NCBI GenBank assembly: GCA_036406615.1
Contig: DASXAQ010000018.1
Location: 1-32,688, forward strand
From: DASXAQ01 sp036406615
Lineage (GTDB): Bacteria; Actinomycetota; UBA4738
DNA: 32,688 nt
Reading direction: 5' to 3'
A program made the translations under genes and the position numbers. Shown here piece after piece: positions 1-6,822 of this stretch (its first letter is position 1; each line of letters opens with the position of its first letter). A model generated the notes under the pieces. That model saw nothing but the letters and a program-made list of their open reading frames with translations, was not told where the DNA came from and did no database searches.

Positions 1-809
1 GGGATCAGGTTCGCCACGCCGACCACCATCCCGAGCAGCAGCCAGAACGGCATGTGGATCGCCCACAGGCCGATGGTGGCGAGCACCCCCACCGCCGCCG
101 ACACGAGCAGACGGGCCCGGACGTACCCGCCGACGATCCGCCGGGCCTCCATCAACGGCCCCTCAACGTCATCGCGGTAAGCGGGCGGGATCAGCGCCAG
201 CGTTCCTCGCGAGGCCTCCGGCAGCGACAGCAGCAGCAGGAACCCCAGGAACCCGCCCAGGATCAGGATCAGGCCCGCGTGCGCGAGCTGCAGCCCGGCT
301 CCCCCGATGGTGGCCAGCTCCTTCGGCGCGTTCCCCGCATGGTCCTGGATCCATCGCGACGCGGCTTCGCCGAGCGGGCGAAGCGCGGCGTTCGAGGAGT
401 TCGACAGGCGTGAGACGAGGCCACCGCCCTGTCTCACCAGTTCCGGCGACGAACGCGCCAGGTCCTGCGCCTGCGTCACCACGACCGGGACGAGCAGCTC
501 CAGGAGCAGAGCCGTCGCCACGACCGCGACCGCGAACACGAGCGTGGCCGCGAACCGTCGCGGCAGCCCGTGCGCCGCGCACCAGCGCACGGCGGGGTTC
601 AGGGCGAACACGACCATCGATGCCATCACGAGGTAGGGCAAGACGCCCCCGATCCTGCCGACGCCGCGTCCGGCGACCCAGAGCAGGCCCGCGAACCCGA
701 TCCCCGTCCACGCCACGACGCCCCATCCCAGGAAGCGGCGAGCGCGTCCCTCGCGGGGCATCAGGTGCTGCAGATGGTCGCGGATGGATTCGTCGTCCAG
801 GTGCTCCAC
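1..809 (-). CDS. AI-2E family transporter-like membrane protein (3' end outside window)
   Basis: This reads as a polytopic inner-membrane protein of the AI-2E/UPF0118 family (PF01594), whose members are putative exporters or permeases, some linked to autoinducer-2 or Na+/H+ exchange. From the GTG at 809, hydrophobic segments lie near residues 27-47, 55-70, 86-112, 175-196 and 236-269. A long amphipathic stretch (about 113-172) lies between the third and fourth, as in the family. The visible end carries the typical Pro-x3-LLG-x3-G-x3-LIP signature. About 269 of the usual 330-400 residues are present and the gene runs off the left edge. The GTG start is favoured by a TACGCT box 6 nt upstream; an in-frame ATG at 761 is the alternative. 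The substrate cannot be told from sequence. Confidence 0.8.
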   Translation of the reverse strand, partial: MEHLDDESIRDHLQHLMPREGRARRFLGWGVVAWTGIGFAGLLWVAGRGVGRIGGVLPYLVMASMVVFALNPAVRWCAAHGLPRRFAATLVFAVAVVATALLLELLVPVVVTQAQDLARSSPELVRQGGGLVSRLSNSSNAALRPLGEAASRWIQDHAGNAPKELATIGGAGLQLAHAGLILILGGFLGFLLLLSLPEASRGTLALIPPAYRDDVEGPLMEARRIVGGYVRARLLVSAAVGVLATIGLWAIHMPFWLLLGMVVGVANLI

Positions 810-815
810 GCGGCC

Positions 816-821
816 AGCGTA
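816..821 (-). promoter_or_regulatory. -10 box (TACGCT), leaderless start of AI-2E-like gene
   Basis: TACGCT on the minus strand lies 6 nt from the GTG at 809, which places transcription initiation at or within a base or two of the start codon. No ribosome binding site is visible. Confidence 0.55.
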
Positions 822-906
822 CCGCGGGGTCGGGGCAGCGGCGCTCCAACCTCGGTCCGGTGCGCCGGGACAGGGACTCCGTGGCCGGGACGGCATCGGC
901 GGAGGG

Positions 907-912
907 TAAGCT
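907..912 (+). promoter_or_regulatory. -10 box (TAAGCT), leaderless start of GNAT gene
   Basis: TAAGCT lies 7 nt before the GTG at 920. A GGAGGG at 901-906 is also present but sits 13 nt from the start, too far for an ideal ribosome binding site, so a leaderless start is preferred. Confidence 0.5.
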
Positions 913-919
913 CGGCCGC

Positions 920-1705
920 GTGCCGCTATCCGAGCCTTTGAACTCGTTCTGGTTCGCCTACGAGACCCTGGCGAAAGCCAGCCGGGAGACGGCGTGGGGC
1001 CTGGTGGTGACGGACGCGCGCTACCCCAGGATCTACGACGCGAACCACGCCGGGGTCGTGGACGCCCATCCCGGGCTGACCCTGCGGGACATCCGCGACG
1101 AGCTCCTCCCCGAGCTCGACGCGGTCGGGTGCCCCTACGAGCACATCGAGTTCCTCGACGGCGACGAAGCCACCGCCGACTGCCCGGCCTTCCGCGAGCT
1201 GCGGGCGGCGATGCCCGATTCGACGCCGGATGCCCTGATGGTCTTCGAGCCCGGCGACGTGCCCGAGCCCGCGGCGGACGCACGGATCGCCGAGGAGCCG
1301 CTCGAGGACGAGCTGTGGCGCGCCTACCGCGACTCGCGCACGGAGTTCGGCGAGGACCTCGACGAAGGCGTCCTGGACCAGCTGGTCGAACGCGACCGCG
1401 ACGTCCTGGTCCCGGCGGGCTTGCGGATCTTCGCCGCTCGCGTCGAGGGGAAGATCGCGGGGTTCGCGAGCCTGATGTCCATGGCCGGCGTCGGCTACGT
1501 CGACAATGTGGTCACCCTGACCGCGTTTCGCCGCCGAGGCATCGCGAGCGCGGTCGTATCCCGGGTCGTGCGGGCCAGCCGGCAGGCGGGCGACGAGCTG
1601 TGCTTCCTGTTCGCCGAGAACGGCATGGCCCCTCAGCGGATCTACGAGCGGCTGGGGTTTCGAACGCGGCAGCTCGCGTACGGGTTCACCCGTCCGCGTT
1701 CGTGA
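920..1705 (+). CDS. GNAT family N-acetyltransferase
   Basis: The 261-residue product has a C-terminal GNAT fold. The acetyl-CoA pyrophosphate-binding loop RRRGIA is at about residues 204-209, preceded by the beta-4 segment (GYVDNVVTL) and followed by the NGMAPQRIYERLGF motif that closes the fold. The N-terminal half (about 1-115) resembles the extra domain of two-domain acetyltransferases and has no recognisable motif of its own. The acceptor substrate is unknown. The GTG at 920 is chosen because of the TAAGCT box just upstream; the frame stays open far upstream, but that part is Arg/Pro-rich and overlaps the divergent membrane-protein gene. The 3' end overlaps the convergent VOC gene by 20 bp. 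Confidence 0.85.
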   Translation: MPLSEPLNSFWFAYETLAKASRETAWGLVVTDARYPRIYDANHAGVVDAHPGLTLRDIRDELLPELDAVGCPYEHIEFLDGDEATADCPAFRELRAAMPDSTPDALMVFEPGDVPEPAADARIAEEPLEDELWRAYRDSRTEFGEDLDEGVLDQLVERDRDVLVPAGLRIFAARVEGKIAGFASLMSMAGVGYVDNVVTLTAFRRRGIASAVVSRVVRASRQAGDELCFLFAENGMAPQRIYERLGFRTRQLAYGFTRPRS

Positions 1706-2066
1706 TCGAGCGCTTCAGAAGCTCGAGCCGGTTGCCGAACGGGTCCCGGACGTAGAACCGCTCGTGCCCCTCGAGCTGGGTGTCGTGCTCGATGGCGACA
1801 CCGCCGGCGAGCAGCCGGCGCTCGAGCGAGTCGAGTCCCTCCACCAGCAGCGCGGGGTGGGCCTTTCGCGCCGGCGCGAACGGCTCTTCCACGCCCAGGT
1901 GCAGCTCCACGGGGCCGGACCGGAACCAGCAGCCGCCCCGGGCGGCCAGATGCTCGGGCTTCGAGATCCGCGTCAGTCCCAGCAGGTCTTCGTAGAAACC
2001 CACGGCGTCGGCTTCCGCCTGAGGCCCCGGAGGCATCGCCAGCTGGACGTGGTGGTATCCGATCAT
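1686..2066 (-). CDS. VOC family protein (glyoxalase/bleomycin-resistance fold)
   Basis: This 126-residue protein has the paired beta-alpha-beta-beta-beta modules of the vicinal oxygen chelate superfamily. It starts MIGYHHVQLAMP, where the His lies at the usual first metal-ligand position. It continues with FYEDLLGL, ELHLGVEE in the middle, and ends in the characteristic FYVRDPFGNRLELL, which contains the last Glu ligand. Members include glyoxalases, extradiol dioxygenases and antibiotic-binding proteins, so the activity cannot be assigned. The ATG at 2066 is preceded by GGAGG with 5 nt spacing (2072-2076 on this strand). An in-frame ATG at 2087 is less likely. Confidence 0.85.
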   Translation of the reverse strand: MIGYHHVQLAMPPGPQAEADAVGFYEDLLGLTRISKPEHLAARGGCWFRSGPVELHLGVEEPFAPARKAHPALLVEGLDSLERRLLAGGVAIEHDTQLEGHERFYVRDPFGNRLELLKRSITNADG

Positions 2067-2111
2067 GCGAACCTCCGGCCCGGCCATCGACCGCCATGAT
2101 CCCAGCCCGGC

Positions 2112-3062
2112 TCACGAGGCGGCCGCAACGCCCGGCCGCGCGAGCCGCCGGTAGATCAGCCACGCGACGCCGCCCAGCAGCGCCAGCGGGATCAGGTAGC
2201 CGATGCCCACGACCACCGAAGCCAGCACCCCCAGGAAGCCGTCCACCGAGCGGTGCCAGGCACGCACCAGGGTGGGCTCCTGCGCCGGCTGCACCGGGAC
2301 GGTGGGCACGCCCGGCTCGGCGATGGCCGCTCGGATCGTCGCGAGGGCCGTCTGGTTGTGCAACACGCGAAGTTCGCCGCGGATCTGTTCGATGCGGGCC
2401 TGAACGGGCTGCAGCTCGTTCTGGATCCGGAGCGTGTCCCCGATGGTGGTGGCCTTCGACATCAGGCGAAGCAGCGCCGCCTCCTGCGCCCGCCACGTGC
2501 GCAGGCGCGCGCCCAGGTCGACGAACTGGGAGGTCACGTCCTGGCCGGACACCGACTGGGTCTTGACCTTCCCGAGCGCGCGCAGGTCCGCCAGGGCCGG
2601 CTCGAACCGGTCGGCCGGCACCCGGATCTCCAGCCAGCCGGACGTGCCGTTCACGGCGGACGACGATTCCACGAACCCCCCGTAGCGAGCCGCGATCATC
2701 GTGGCGTCCTGGAAGGCGGTGCCGAACCCACCTTTTCCAACCTGCACCGTGACGTCGCCGGTCTTGATCACCTGCTGGCCGATCGCGGGGATACCGAGCG
2801 AAGCGTCACCTGACAGGCCACCCATGGCGCCGTCATCTGGGGCAGAGCCCCCGCTGCCATTGGATGTGGACACCGCGTCGCGTCCCGCGTGCGGAGCCGG
2901 GGCGAGGGCGTTCGCAGGCGAAACCACCTTCAGGGTGGCCTCGTGCGAGGTTGACGCACTGCCGGACGAGCCGGACCGGCCGAGCGGCGAGTGGGTGGCG
3001 ACCAGGCCGATCAGGCCGGCGAGGACCAGAAAACCGAGGACGACAACCGCGACCTTCTTCAT
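2112..3062 (-). CDS. DUF4349 domain-containing membrane protein
   Basis: The 316-residue protein begins with an uncleaved-looking or signal-anchor hydrophobic segment (residues 4-22), followed by a Ser/Gly/Ala-rich linker. The DUF4349 domain (PF14257, about residues 90-270) is recognisable from the GDVTVQV start, RVPADRFEPAL, a VSGQDVTSQFVDL segment, a coiled-coil stretch around the IQNELQPVQARIEQIRGEL motif, and the NQTALATI beta strand. A second transmembrane helix (about 278-305) is followed by a basic tail. The function of DUF4349 proteins is not established; they are typically envelope-associated. The ATG at 3062 has a strong AAGGAGG ribosome binding site. The frame upstream is Arg/Thr-rich and not coding-like. 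It lies downstream of the His-rich exported protein gene in the same direction. Confidence 0.85.
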   Translation of the reverse strand: MKKVAVVVLGFLVLAGLIGLVATHSPLGRSGSSGSASTSHEATLKVVSPANALAPAPHAGRDAVSTSNGSGGSAPDDGAMGGLSGDASLGIPAIGQQVIKTGDVTVQVGKGGFGTAFQDATMIAARYGGFVESSSAVNGTSGWLEIRVPADRFEPALADLRALGKVKTQSVSGQDVTSQFVDLGARLRTWRAQEAALLRLMSKATTIGDTLRIQNELQPVQARIEQIRGELRVLHNQTALATIRAAIAEPGVPTVPVQPAQEPTLVRAWHRSVDGFLGVLASVVVGIGYLIPLALLGGVAWLIYRRLARPGVAAAS

Positions 3063-3078
3063 GGCAACCCCTCCTTCT

Positions 3079-3107
3079 TCTCGGCGGCTTTGACGCGCGC
3101 GCCGAGA
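3079..3107 (-). promoter_or_regulatory. 8-bp inverted repeat in the leader of the DUF4349 gene
   Basis: TCTCGGCG (3079-3086) pairs perfectly with CGCCGAGA (3100-3107) across a 13-nt spacer, directly upstream of the ribosome binding site of the DUF4349 gene. It could be an operator, an mRNA hairpin controlling translation, or an intercistronic processing site. There is no T-tract to argue for a classical terminator. Confidence 0.4.
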
Positions 3108-3183
3108 CGGAGGGGTTCCCGTGATGGTCAGGTTCCCGGAGCGATGTAGGTGGCGCGCGCCCCCCGATGGGCCGGTGTTCGAC

Positions 3184-3852
3184 TCAGGGGTGCCCTGGAA
3201 GGGTCGCTCGGGCCTGGCCCATGATCTTCGACCCGATGCCCGACCCGTGGTGCGCCGAGCCGTGGTGTGCCGGGCCGTGGTGCGTGAGTGGGTGCGAGCC
3301 GTGGGCCTGCTCGAGTCCATGGCCCGCTCCGTGCGCGCTGCCACTGCCGTCGGAGTGCCCTACCTGCGGCGGCGGACCATCGCCACCGCGAGGGCCAGTG
3401 CCGCAAGGCCCGTGGTGATGCGGGAGGGGCTTGCATGGGCCGTGGAACGGCCCGGGCTTCACGCAACGGCCCCTCTTGGTGAGACGGCCGCCGCGGCATT
3501 TCGGTGCAGGCTTCTTCGTGGTCTTGGGGCTCTTGCCCACGTTGGGTGCGAACGTCGGGACGAACGGCGGGCCGAGGAACGTCAGGTTCGCCGGGCCGAA
3601 CGCGAAGACGCCCGGCACGGCCCCGGCGACCCCGCCGCTCTGCGGCGCGGAGACGCCGGCCGCGGAACCGCCGCCGTGCGGGGTCGCGAGCGCCGAGATG
3701 CCCGGCCCTCCGAACCCGATCAGGTTCCGGTTGAGCGATGGGCCGACCCCGGACATGGGCAGCATCAGCAGGCCGAGCGAAACGATGACGCCCGCGGACA
3801 ACGCCACGAGCGCGAGGTCTCGCCTCCCTCCCGATGGAGCGCGACCAGACAT
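3184..3852 (-). CDS. His- and Cys-rich exported protein of unknown function
   Basis: I do not recognise a named family. The 222-residue product starts with a basic segment and one hydrophobic helix (about residues 12-33), consistent with a signal peptide or anchor. A Gly/Ala/Pro-rich region follows, then a basic Lys/Arg/Pro block with four Cys at 119, 130, 140 and 150, spaced about ten residues apart. The C-terminus (from 145) is rich in His, including three HHG units. A secreted or surface metal-binding role is an inference from composition only. The ATG at 3852 has GGAGG 13 nt upstream, a longish spacing, and a good promoter at 3897-3923. The DUF4349 gene follows 121 bp downstream. Confidence 0.65.
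   Translation of the reverse strand: MSGRAPSGGRRDLALVALSAGVIVSLGLLMLPMSGVGPSLNRNLIGFGGPGISALATPHGGGSAAGVSAPQSGGVAGAVPGVFAFGPANLTFLGPPFVPTFAPNVGKSPKTTKKPAPKCRGGRLTKRGRCVKPGPFHGPCKPLPHHHGPCGTGPRGGDGPPPQVGHSDGSGSAHGAGHGLEQAHGSHPLTHHGPAHHGSAHHGSGIGSKIMGQARATLPGHP
3245..3289 (-). repeat. Three tandem 15-bp units encoding HHG repeats
   Basis: Units begin at 3245, 3260 and 3275 on the plus strand, each opening with CCGTGGTG. On the minus strand they encode the HHGPA/HHGSA/HHGSG run near the C-terminus of the His-rich exported protein. The units differ in their last bases. Confidence 0.75.
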
Positions 3853-3896
3853 GTACGAACACCAACCTCCAGACACAGCTGCCCGGTTCGACGCAG

Positions 3897-3923
3897 AGTG
3901 TAAGCCCGAAAAGGCTTGTCCAA
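3897..3923 (-). promoter_or_regulatory. Promoter of the His-rich protein gene, with an inverted repeat in the spacer
   Basis: On the minus strand TTGGAC (3918-3923) is followed after 15 bp by TACACT (3897-3902). The spacer and one -10 base form an inverted repeat, AAGCC (3902-3906) and GGCTT (3913-3917), separated by 6 bp. A regulator bound there would block the promoter. The predicted leader is about 38 nt. The 15-bp spacer is short for the housekeeping sigma factor. Confidence 0.5.
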
Positions 3924-4072
3924 CAGTCGGTTCAATGTCGTAGACCAGGAAGACTGCAATGGTCATTTGGGGTGAGGCCCGTCATGGGGGACACAGTCGG
4001 CCCAATGGCCGATCCCAGCCATCCGGCAATTGAGCGACGCGGGTTGGCGGTCCGGACCCCTGCGTCGATAGC

Positions 4073-4088
4073 TACCTGTCAGTAGGTA
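4073..4088 (+). promoter_or_regulatory. Probable TetR autoregulatory operator
   Basis: TACCT (4073-4077) and AGGTA (4084-4088) form an inverted repeat around a 6-bp centre. The site overlaps the first two bases of the likely -10 box and ends 10 bp before the start codon of the TetR gene, so its own product is the natural candidate to bind it. Confidence 0.55.
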
Positions 4089-4092
4089 AGAT
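4087..4092 (+). promoter_or_regulatory. -10 box (TAAGAT), leaderless start of tetR-type gene
   Basis: TAAGAT ends 6 nt before the ATG at 4099. No ribosome binding site is visible, so the transcript probably begins at the ATG. The -35 region is not obvious. Confidence 0.55.
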
Positions 4093-4098
4093 GCGGAC

Positions 4099-4737
4099 AT
4101 GGCCAAGACGACCGCTCGACGCCCGGAGCCGGCCCGGTCGGCGGACGGCCCGCGGCGTCGCATGCAGGCCGCGGAACGTCGTGCCCAGTTGTTGGATGTC
4201 GCCCGCCGGGTGTTCGCTACCTCCGGCTATCACGCCGCATCCATGGACTCGGTTGCCAGGGAAGCCGGCGTCACCAAGCCGATCCTGTACGACCACTTCC
4301 CCTCCAAGCGCGACCTGTATCTGTCACTGCTCGACGCCGACCTGGCCTCCTTGCTGGGCCGCGTGCGATCGGCGCTCGCATCCCAGAAGGGTAACCGCGA
4401 GCGGATCCGGGCTTCGTTCCAGGCGTACTTCGACTTCGTCGACGAGCACGCCGGAGGGTTCCAGCTGCTGATGCAGGAGCGCGTCGGCGCCGAGCGCCAG
4501 TTCCGCGAGCGCGTCGAAGCGGTCCGTTCGCTGATCCTGAGCGAGGTGACCGCGCTCATCCAGCGCGAGTCGAAAGGGCGCCTGAGCCGCGCGCGCTCGG
4601 AGACGGTCGCGCTGGCGCTCGTCTCGATGGTGGAGAACGTCGCGCAGCCCGACCCCGGCGGTGCTGCCGCCCGGCGAAAGGACACCGTCGACACGCTCGT
4701 TCGCCTGGCCTGGAAGGGCATCACCGGGCTCACCTGA
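4099..4737 (+). CDS. TetR/AcrR family transcriptional regulator
   Basis: The 212-residue protein has a basic N-terminal arm (1-24) and then a classical TetR DNA-binding domain (about 25-72). Helix 1 contains QLLDVARRVFATSGY, and the recognition region reads VAREAGVTKPILYDHFPSKRDLY. The C-terminal ligand-binding and dimerisation half (about 85-205) is divergent, so the ligand is not predictable. The start is fixed by the leaderless -10 box and by the palindrome at 4073-4088, which suggests negative autoregulation. Downstream is the phosphatase/DUF3090/SCO1664 trio, which has its own -10 box, so control of the trio by this regulator is possible but unproven. Confidence 0.92.
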   Translation: MAKTTARRPEPARSADGPRRRMQAAERRAQLLDVARRVFATSGYHAASMDSVAREAGVTKPILYDHFPSKRDLYLSLLDADLASLLGRVRSALASQKGNRERIRASFQAYFDFVDEHAGGFQLLMQERVGAERQFRERVEAVRSLILSEVTALIQRESKGRLSRARSETVALALVSMVENVAQPDPGGAAARRKDTVDTLVRLAWKGITGLT

Positions 4738-4760
4738 GGGAGCGAACCGCGAGGCGCGGC

Positions 4761-4766
4761 TATCCT
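4761..4766 (+). promoter_or_regulatory. -10 box (TATCCT), leaderless start of the trio operon
   Basis: TATCCT lies 6 nt before the GTG at 4773 and 23 bp after the stop codon of the TetR gene. It would let the three-gene operon be transcribed independently of the regulator gene. Confidence 0.55.
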
Positions 4767-4772
4767 TCCCCG

Positions 4773-5402
4773 GTGACGCTTCTGCTGCTGGTTCGTCATG
4801 CACTGACCGAAGCCACGGGCAAGCGGCTGACCGGCCAGGCTCCGGGATTCCACCTGTCCGACGAAGGTCGGGCGCAAGCGGAGCGGCTTGCCGAGCGCCT
4901 GGAGCCCGTTCCGCTGGCCGCCGTGTATGCGAGCCCCCTGGAGCGCTGCCTGGAGACCGCGCGCGCCGTCGCGTCGCCGAAAGGCCTTGCCGTGCGCCCC
5001 GCGCGGGGGCTCATCGAGGTGGGCTACGGCGCGTGGACGGGCCGTCCACTCTCCCAGCTCTCGCGGACCCGCTTGTGGGGAACCGTGCAGCGCACGCCGT
5101 CCGCCGTTCGGTTCCCCGACGGCGAGACCCTGGTGGAGGTGCAGCACCGAAGCGTGACGGAGCTCGACCGCGTGTCGGCGGCACACCCGAAACAGATCGT
5201 GGCCGCGGTCACCCACGCCGACGTCATCCGGCTGGCGCTGGCTCACTACGCCGGGATCCACCTGGACCTGTATCAGCGCCTGGTCGTGGGGCCCGCGTCG
5301 GTGACGGCGGTCGTGGTCGGCGACGGCGCACCGCGGATCGTTCGGGTGAACGACGTGGGCTCGTTGGCCGACCTTGTGCCCTCGCGGCGAGTGCGAGGAT
5401 AG
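4773..5402 (+). CDS. Histidine phosphatase family protein (MSMEG_4193-type putative phosphomutase)
   Basis: The 209-residue protein has the phosphoglycerate mutase-like fold. It has the catalytic LVRHALTE box with the phospho-accepting His9, the ASPLERCLETA motif with Arg58, a likely acid/base Glu82 in the IEVGYGAWTG segment, and the second catalytic His148 in VTHADVIRLALAH. Length and motifs match the TIGR03848 family, the first gene of a conserved actinobacterial trio with the two genes that follow. The physiological substrate is unknown. The GTG start is supported by the TATCCT box. The DUF3090 start codon follows the stop by 4 nt, so the genes are clearly co-transcribed. Confidence 0.88.
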   Translation: MTLLLLVRHALTEATGKRLTGQAPGFHLSDEGRAQAERLAERLEPVPLAAVYASPLERCLETARAVASPKGLAVRPARGLIEVGYGAWTGRPLSQLSRTRLWGTVQRTPSAVRFPDGETLVEVQHRSVTELDRVSAAHPKQIVAAVTHADVIRLALAHYAGIHLDLYQRLVVGPASVTAVVVGDGAPRIVRVNDVGSLADLVPSRRVRG

Positions 5403-5406
5403 GCAC

Positions 5407-6024
5407 GTGACGATCGAACTCGACCCGGTGGACCGCATCACGGCCGACGCGGTGGGCGAGCCCGGCGAGCGCACATTCTTCCTGCAGGCGCGCCGCGGGG
5501 ACCAGCTGATCACCCTGCTGGTCGAGAAGCAACAGGTGCAGCTGCTCGCGGCGTCGGTCGTGGAGATCCTGGCCCGCATCCAGCAGCAGACCGGAGAAGG
5601 ACCGCCGGAGGACACCATGGCCCTGGAGGAGCCCCTCATCCCCGAGTGGCGAGCCGGGCGGCTGTCCATCGGCTACGAACAGGAGCGCGACCTCCTTGTG
5701 CTGGAGGCCGTCGAGGAGCTGCCGGCGGCCGAGGACGAGGAGGACGACGAGGGCGCGGAGAGCGAGCTCGAGGACGTCGAGACCGTCGCCGGCGACGACC
5801 TCGAGGCGCTGGCCGAGGCGGAGGGCGAGCTCGAGGCCGGCGAGCGCGCCGCGCGCAGCGTTCGATTCTGGGCCACGCGCGAGCAGATGCTCTCCCTGGC
5901 GCGACACGGGGCGGCGGTGTGCGCGGCGGGGCGGCCGCGCTGCCAGCTGTGCGGCAACCCGCTGGACCCGGAGGGGCACGTGTGCACGGCATTGAACGGC
6001 CATCGGGAGATGTCGGACGGGTGA
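5407..6024 (+). CDS. DUF3090 family protein (TIGR03847)
   Basis: This 205-residue protein has an N-terminal beta-rich region with the family signature RTFFLQARRGDQLITLLVEKQQ (split here by me only for description: RTFFLQARRG at 22-31, LVEKQQVQLLA at 38-48). A conserved RAGRLSIGYEQERD segment is near 82-95. A very acidic linker (about 109-147) leads to a C-terminal segment with Cys172, Cys179, Cys182 and Cys193, which looks like a zinc-binding knuckle. No biochemical function is established for the family. The GTG at 5407 sits 4 nt after the phosphatase stop, and the 3' end overlaps the next start as GTGA, which implies translational coupling. Confidence 0.88.
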   Translation: MTIELDPVDRITADAVGEPGERTFFLQARRGDQLITLLVEKQQVQLLAASVVEILARIQQQTGEGPPEDTMALEEPLIPEWRAGRLSIGYEQERDLLVLEAVEELPAAEDEEDDEGAESELEDVETVAGDDLEALAEAEGELEAGERAARSVRFWATREQMLSLARHGAAVCAAGRPRCQLCGNPLDPEGHVCTALNGHREMSDG

Positions 6025-6761
6025 GCTCCGGCGTCCCGGACGCCTGGCGGGCTGACCCCGACGAGACGCTGGCGCTGCTGTCGGCGGGCGAGATGGAGCT
6101 CGTGGGGCTGATGCCGAACGCCTCCAACTACACGTTCCTCGCCGAACTCCGCGACGGCGATCGAAGGGCGCTCGCGGTGTACAAGCCGCGCGACGGCGAG
6201 ATGCCGCTCTGGGACTTTCCGGAGGGCACGCTTCACCGACGAGAGGTGGCGGCGTACGAGCTTGCAAGCGCGCTCGGCTGGCCGGGGGTCCCACCGACCG
6301 TGCTTCGGGACGGCCCGCACGGGCCGGGGTCGGTGCAGCTGTTCGTGGAATCGGATCCGCAGCAGCACTTCTTCACCATGCGGGATGCGCGGCTCGGAGA
6401 CTTCCGGACCGTCGCGCTCTTCGACGTCGTGGCGAACAACGCCGACCGCAAGGCCGGCCATTGCCTGCTGGGCGCCGACGGTTCGATCTGGGTGATCGAC
6501 CACGGGGTCTGTTTCGCCGACACGCCGAAGCTTCGCACCGTGATCTGGGAGTTCGCCCAGGAGCCCATTCCCACCGGCCTGCTCTCCGACCTGGTTCGCG
6601 TCGCGTCGGAGCTGCACGACGGCGAAGTTCGGGAGCGACTGCTGGCCCTGCTGTCGCCGCGAGAGGTGGACGCCGCGGCCCGCCGCGCCGACGCCCTGGT
6701 GTCGGCCGCCTCGTTCCCCGAACCCGGGCCGGGCCGGCCCTATCCGTGGCCCCCCGTGTGA
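6021..6761 (+). CDS. SCO1664 family protein (TIGR03843, PI3/4-kinase-like fold)
   Basis: The 246-residue product matches the third member of the actinobacterial trio. Visible kinase-like features are the nucleotide-binding Lys55 in AVYKPRDGE, a conserved PLWDFPEGTLHRRE stretch (62-75), the catalytic-loop-like VVANNADRKAGHCL (137-150), and a DFG-like IDHG at 159-162. Family descriptions note distant similarity to phosphatidylinositol 3/4-kinases, and the layout also recalls HipA-type kinases. The phosphoacceptor is unknown. The GTG start overlaps the DUF3090 stop by 4 nt. A hairpin at 6763-6779 follows directly after the stop and probably ends the operon. In mycobacteria the equivalent genes lie close to the mycothiol gene mshC, which is not seen here. 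Confidence 0.85.
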   Translation: MSSGVPDAWRADPDETLALLSAGEMELVGLMPNASNYTFLAELRDGDRRALAVYKPRDGEMPLWDFPEGTLHRREVAAYELASALGWPGVPPTVLRDGPHGPGSVQLFVESDPQQHFFTMRDARLGDFRTVALFDVVANNADRKAGHCLLGADGSIWVIDHGVCFADTPKLRTVIWEFAQEPIPTGLLSDLVRVASELHDGEVRERLLALLSPREVDAAARRADALVSAASFPEPGPGRPYPWPPV

Positions 6762-6762
6762 T

Positions 6763-6779
6763 CGCCGGGCAACCCGGTG
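6763..6779 (+). terminator. Short hairpin after the trio operon
   Basis: A 7-bp stem (CCGGG with CCCGG plus a G-T and a C-G pair) closes over a CAA loop immediately after the SCO1664-family stop codon. It lacks a T-tract, so termination would be of the weak GC-rich type. Confidence 0.35.
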
Positions 6780-6822
6780 CGTCGGTTTCACGCGGACGCG
6801 TCGCCGGCCGTTTCATTGGTCG

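Noticed and set aside
410..919. N-terminal extension of the first GNAT protein
   Set aside because: The 170 extra residues are Arg/Pro/Ala-rich and antisense to the AI-2E-like gene; the leaderless start at 920 fits better.
3245..3289. CRISPR-like or structural DNA repeat
   Set aside because: Three 15-bp units with no spacers, in frame with a His-rich coding region; explained by the protein repeat.
6021..6761. HipA-type toxin of a toxin-antitoxin pair
   Set aside because: The kinase-like motifs fit, but the length, neighbours and family marks match the SCO1664 trio, and no small HTH antitoxin gene is adjacent.
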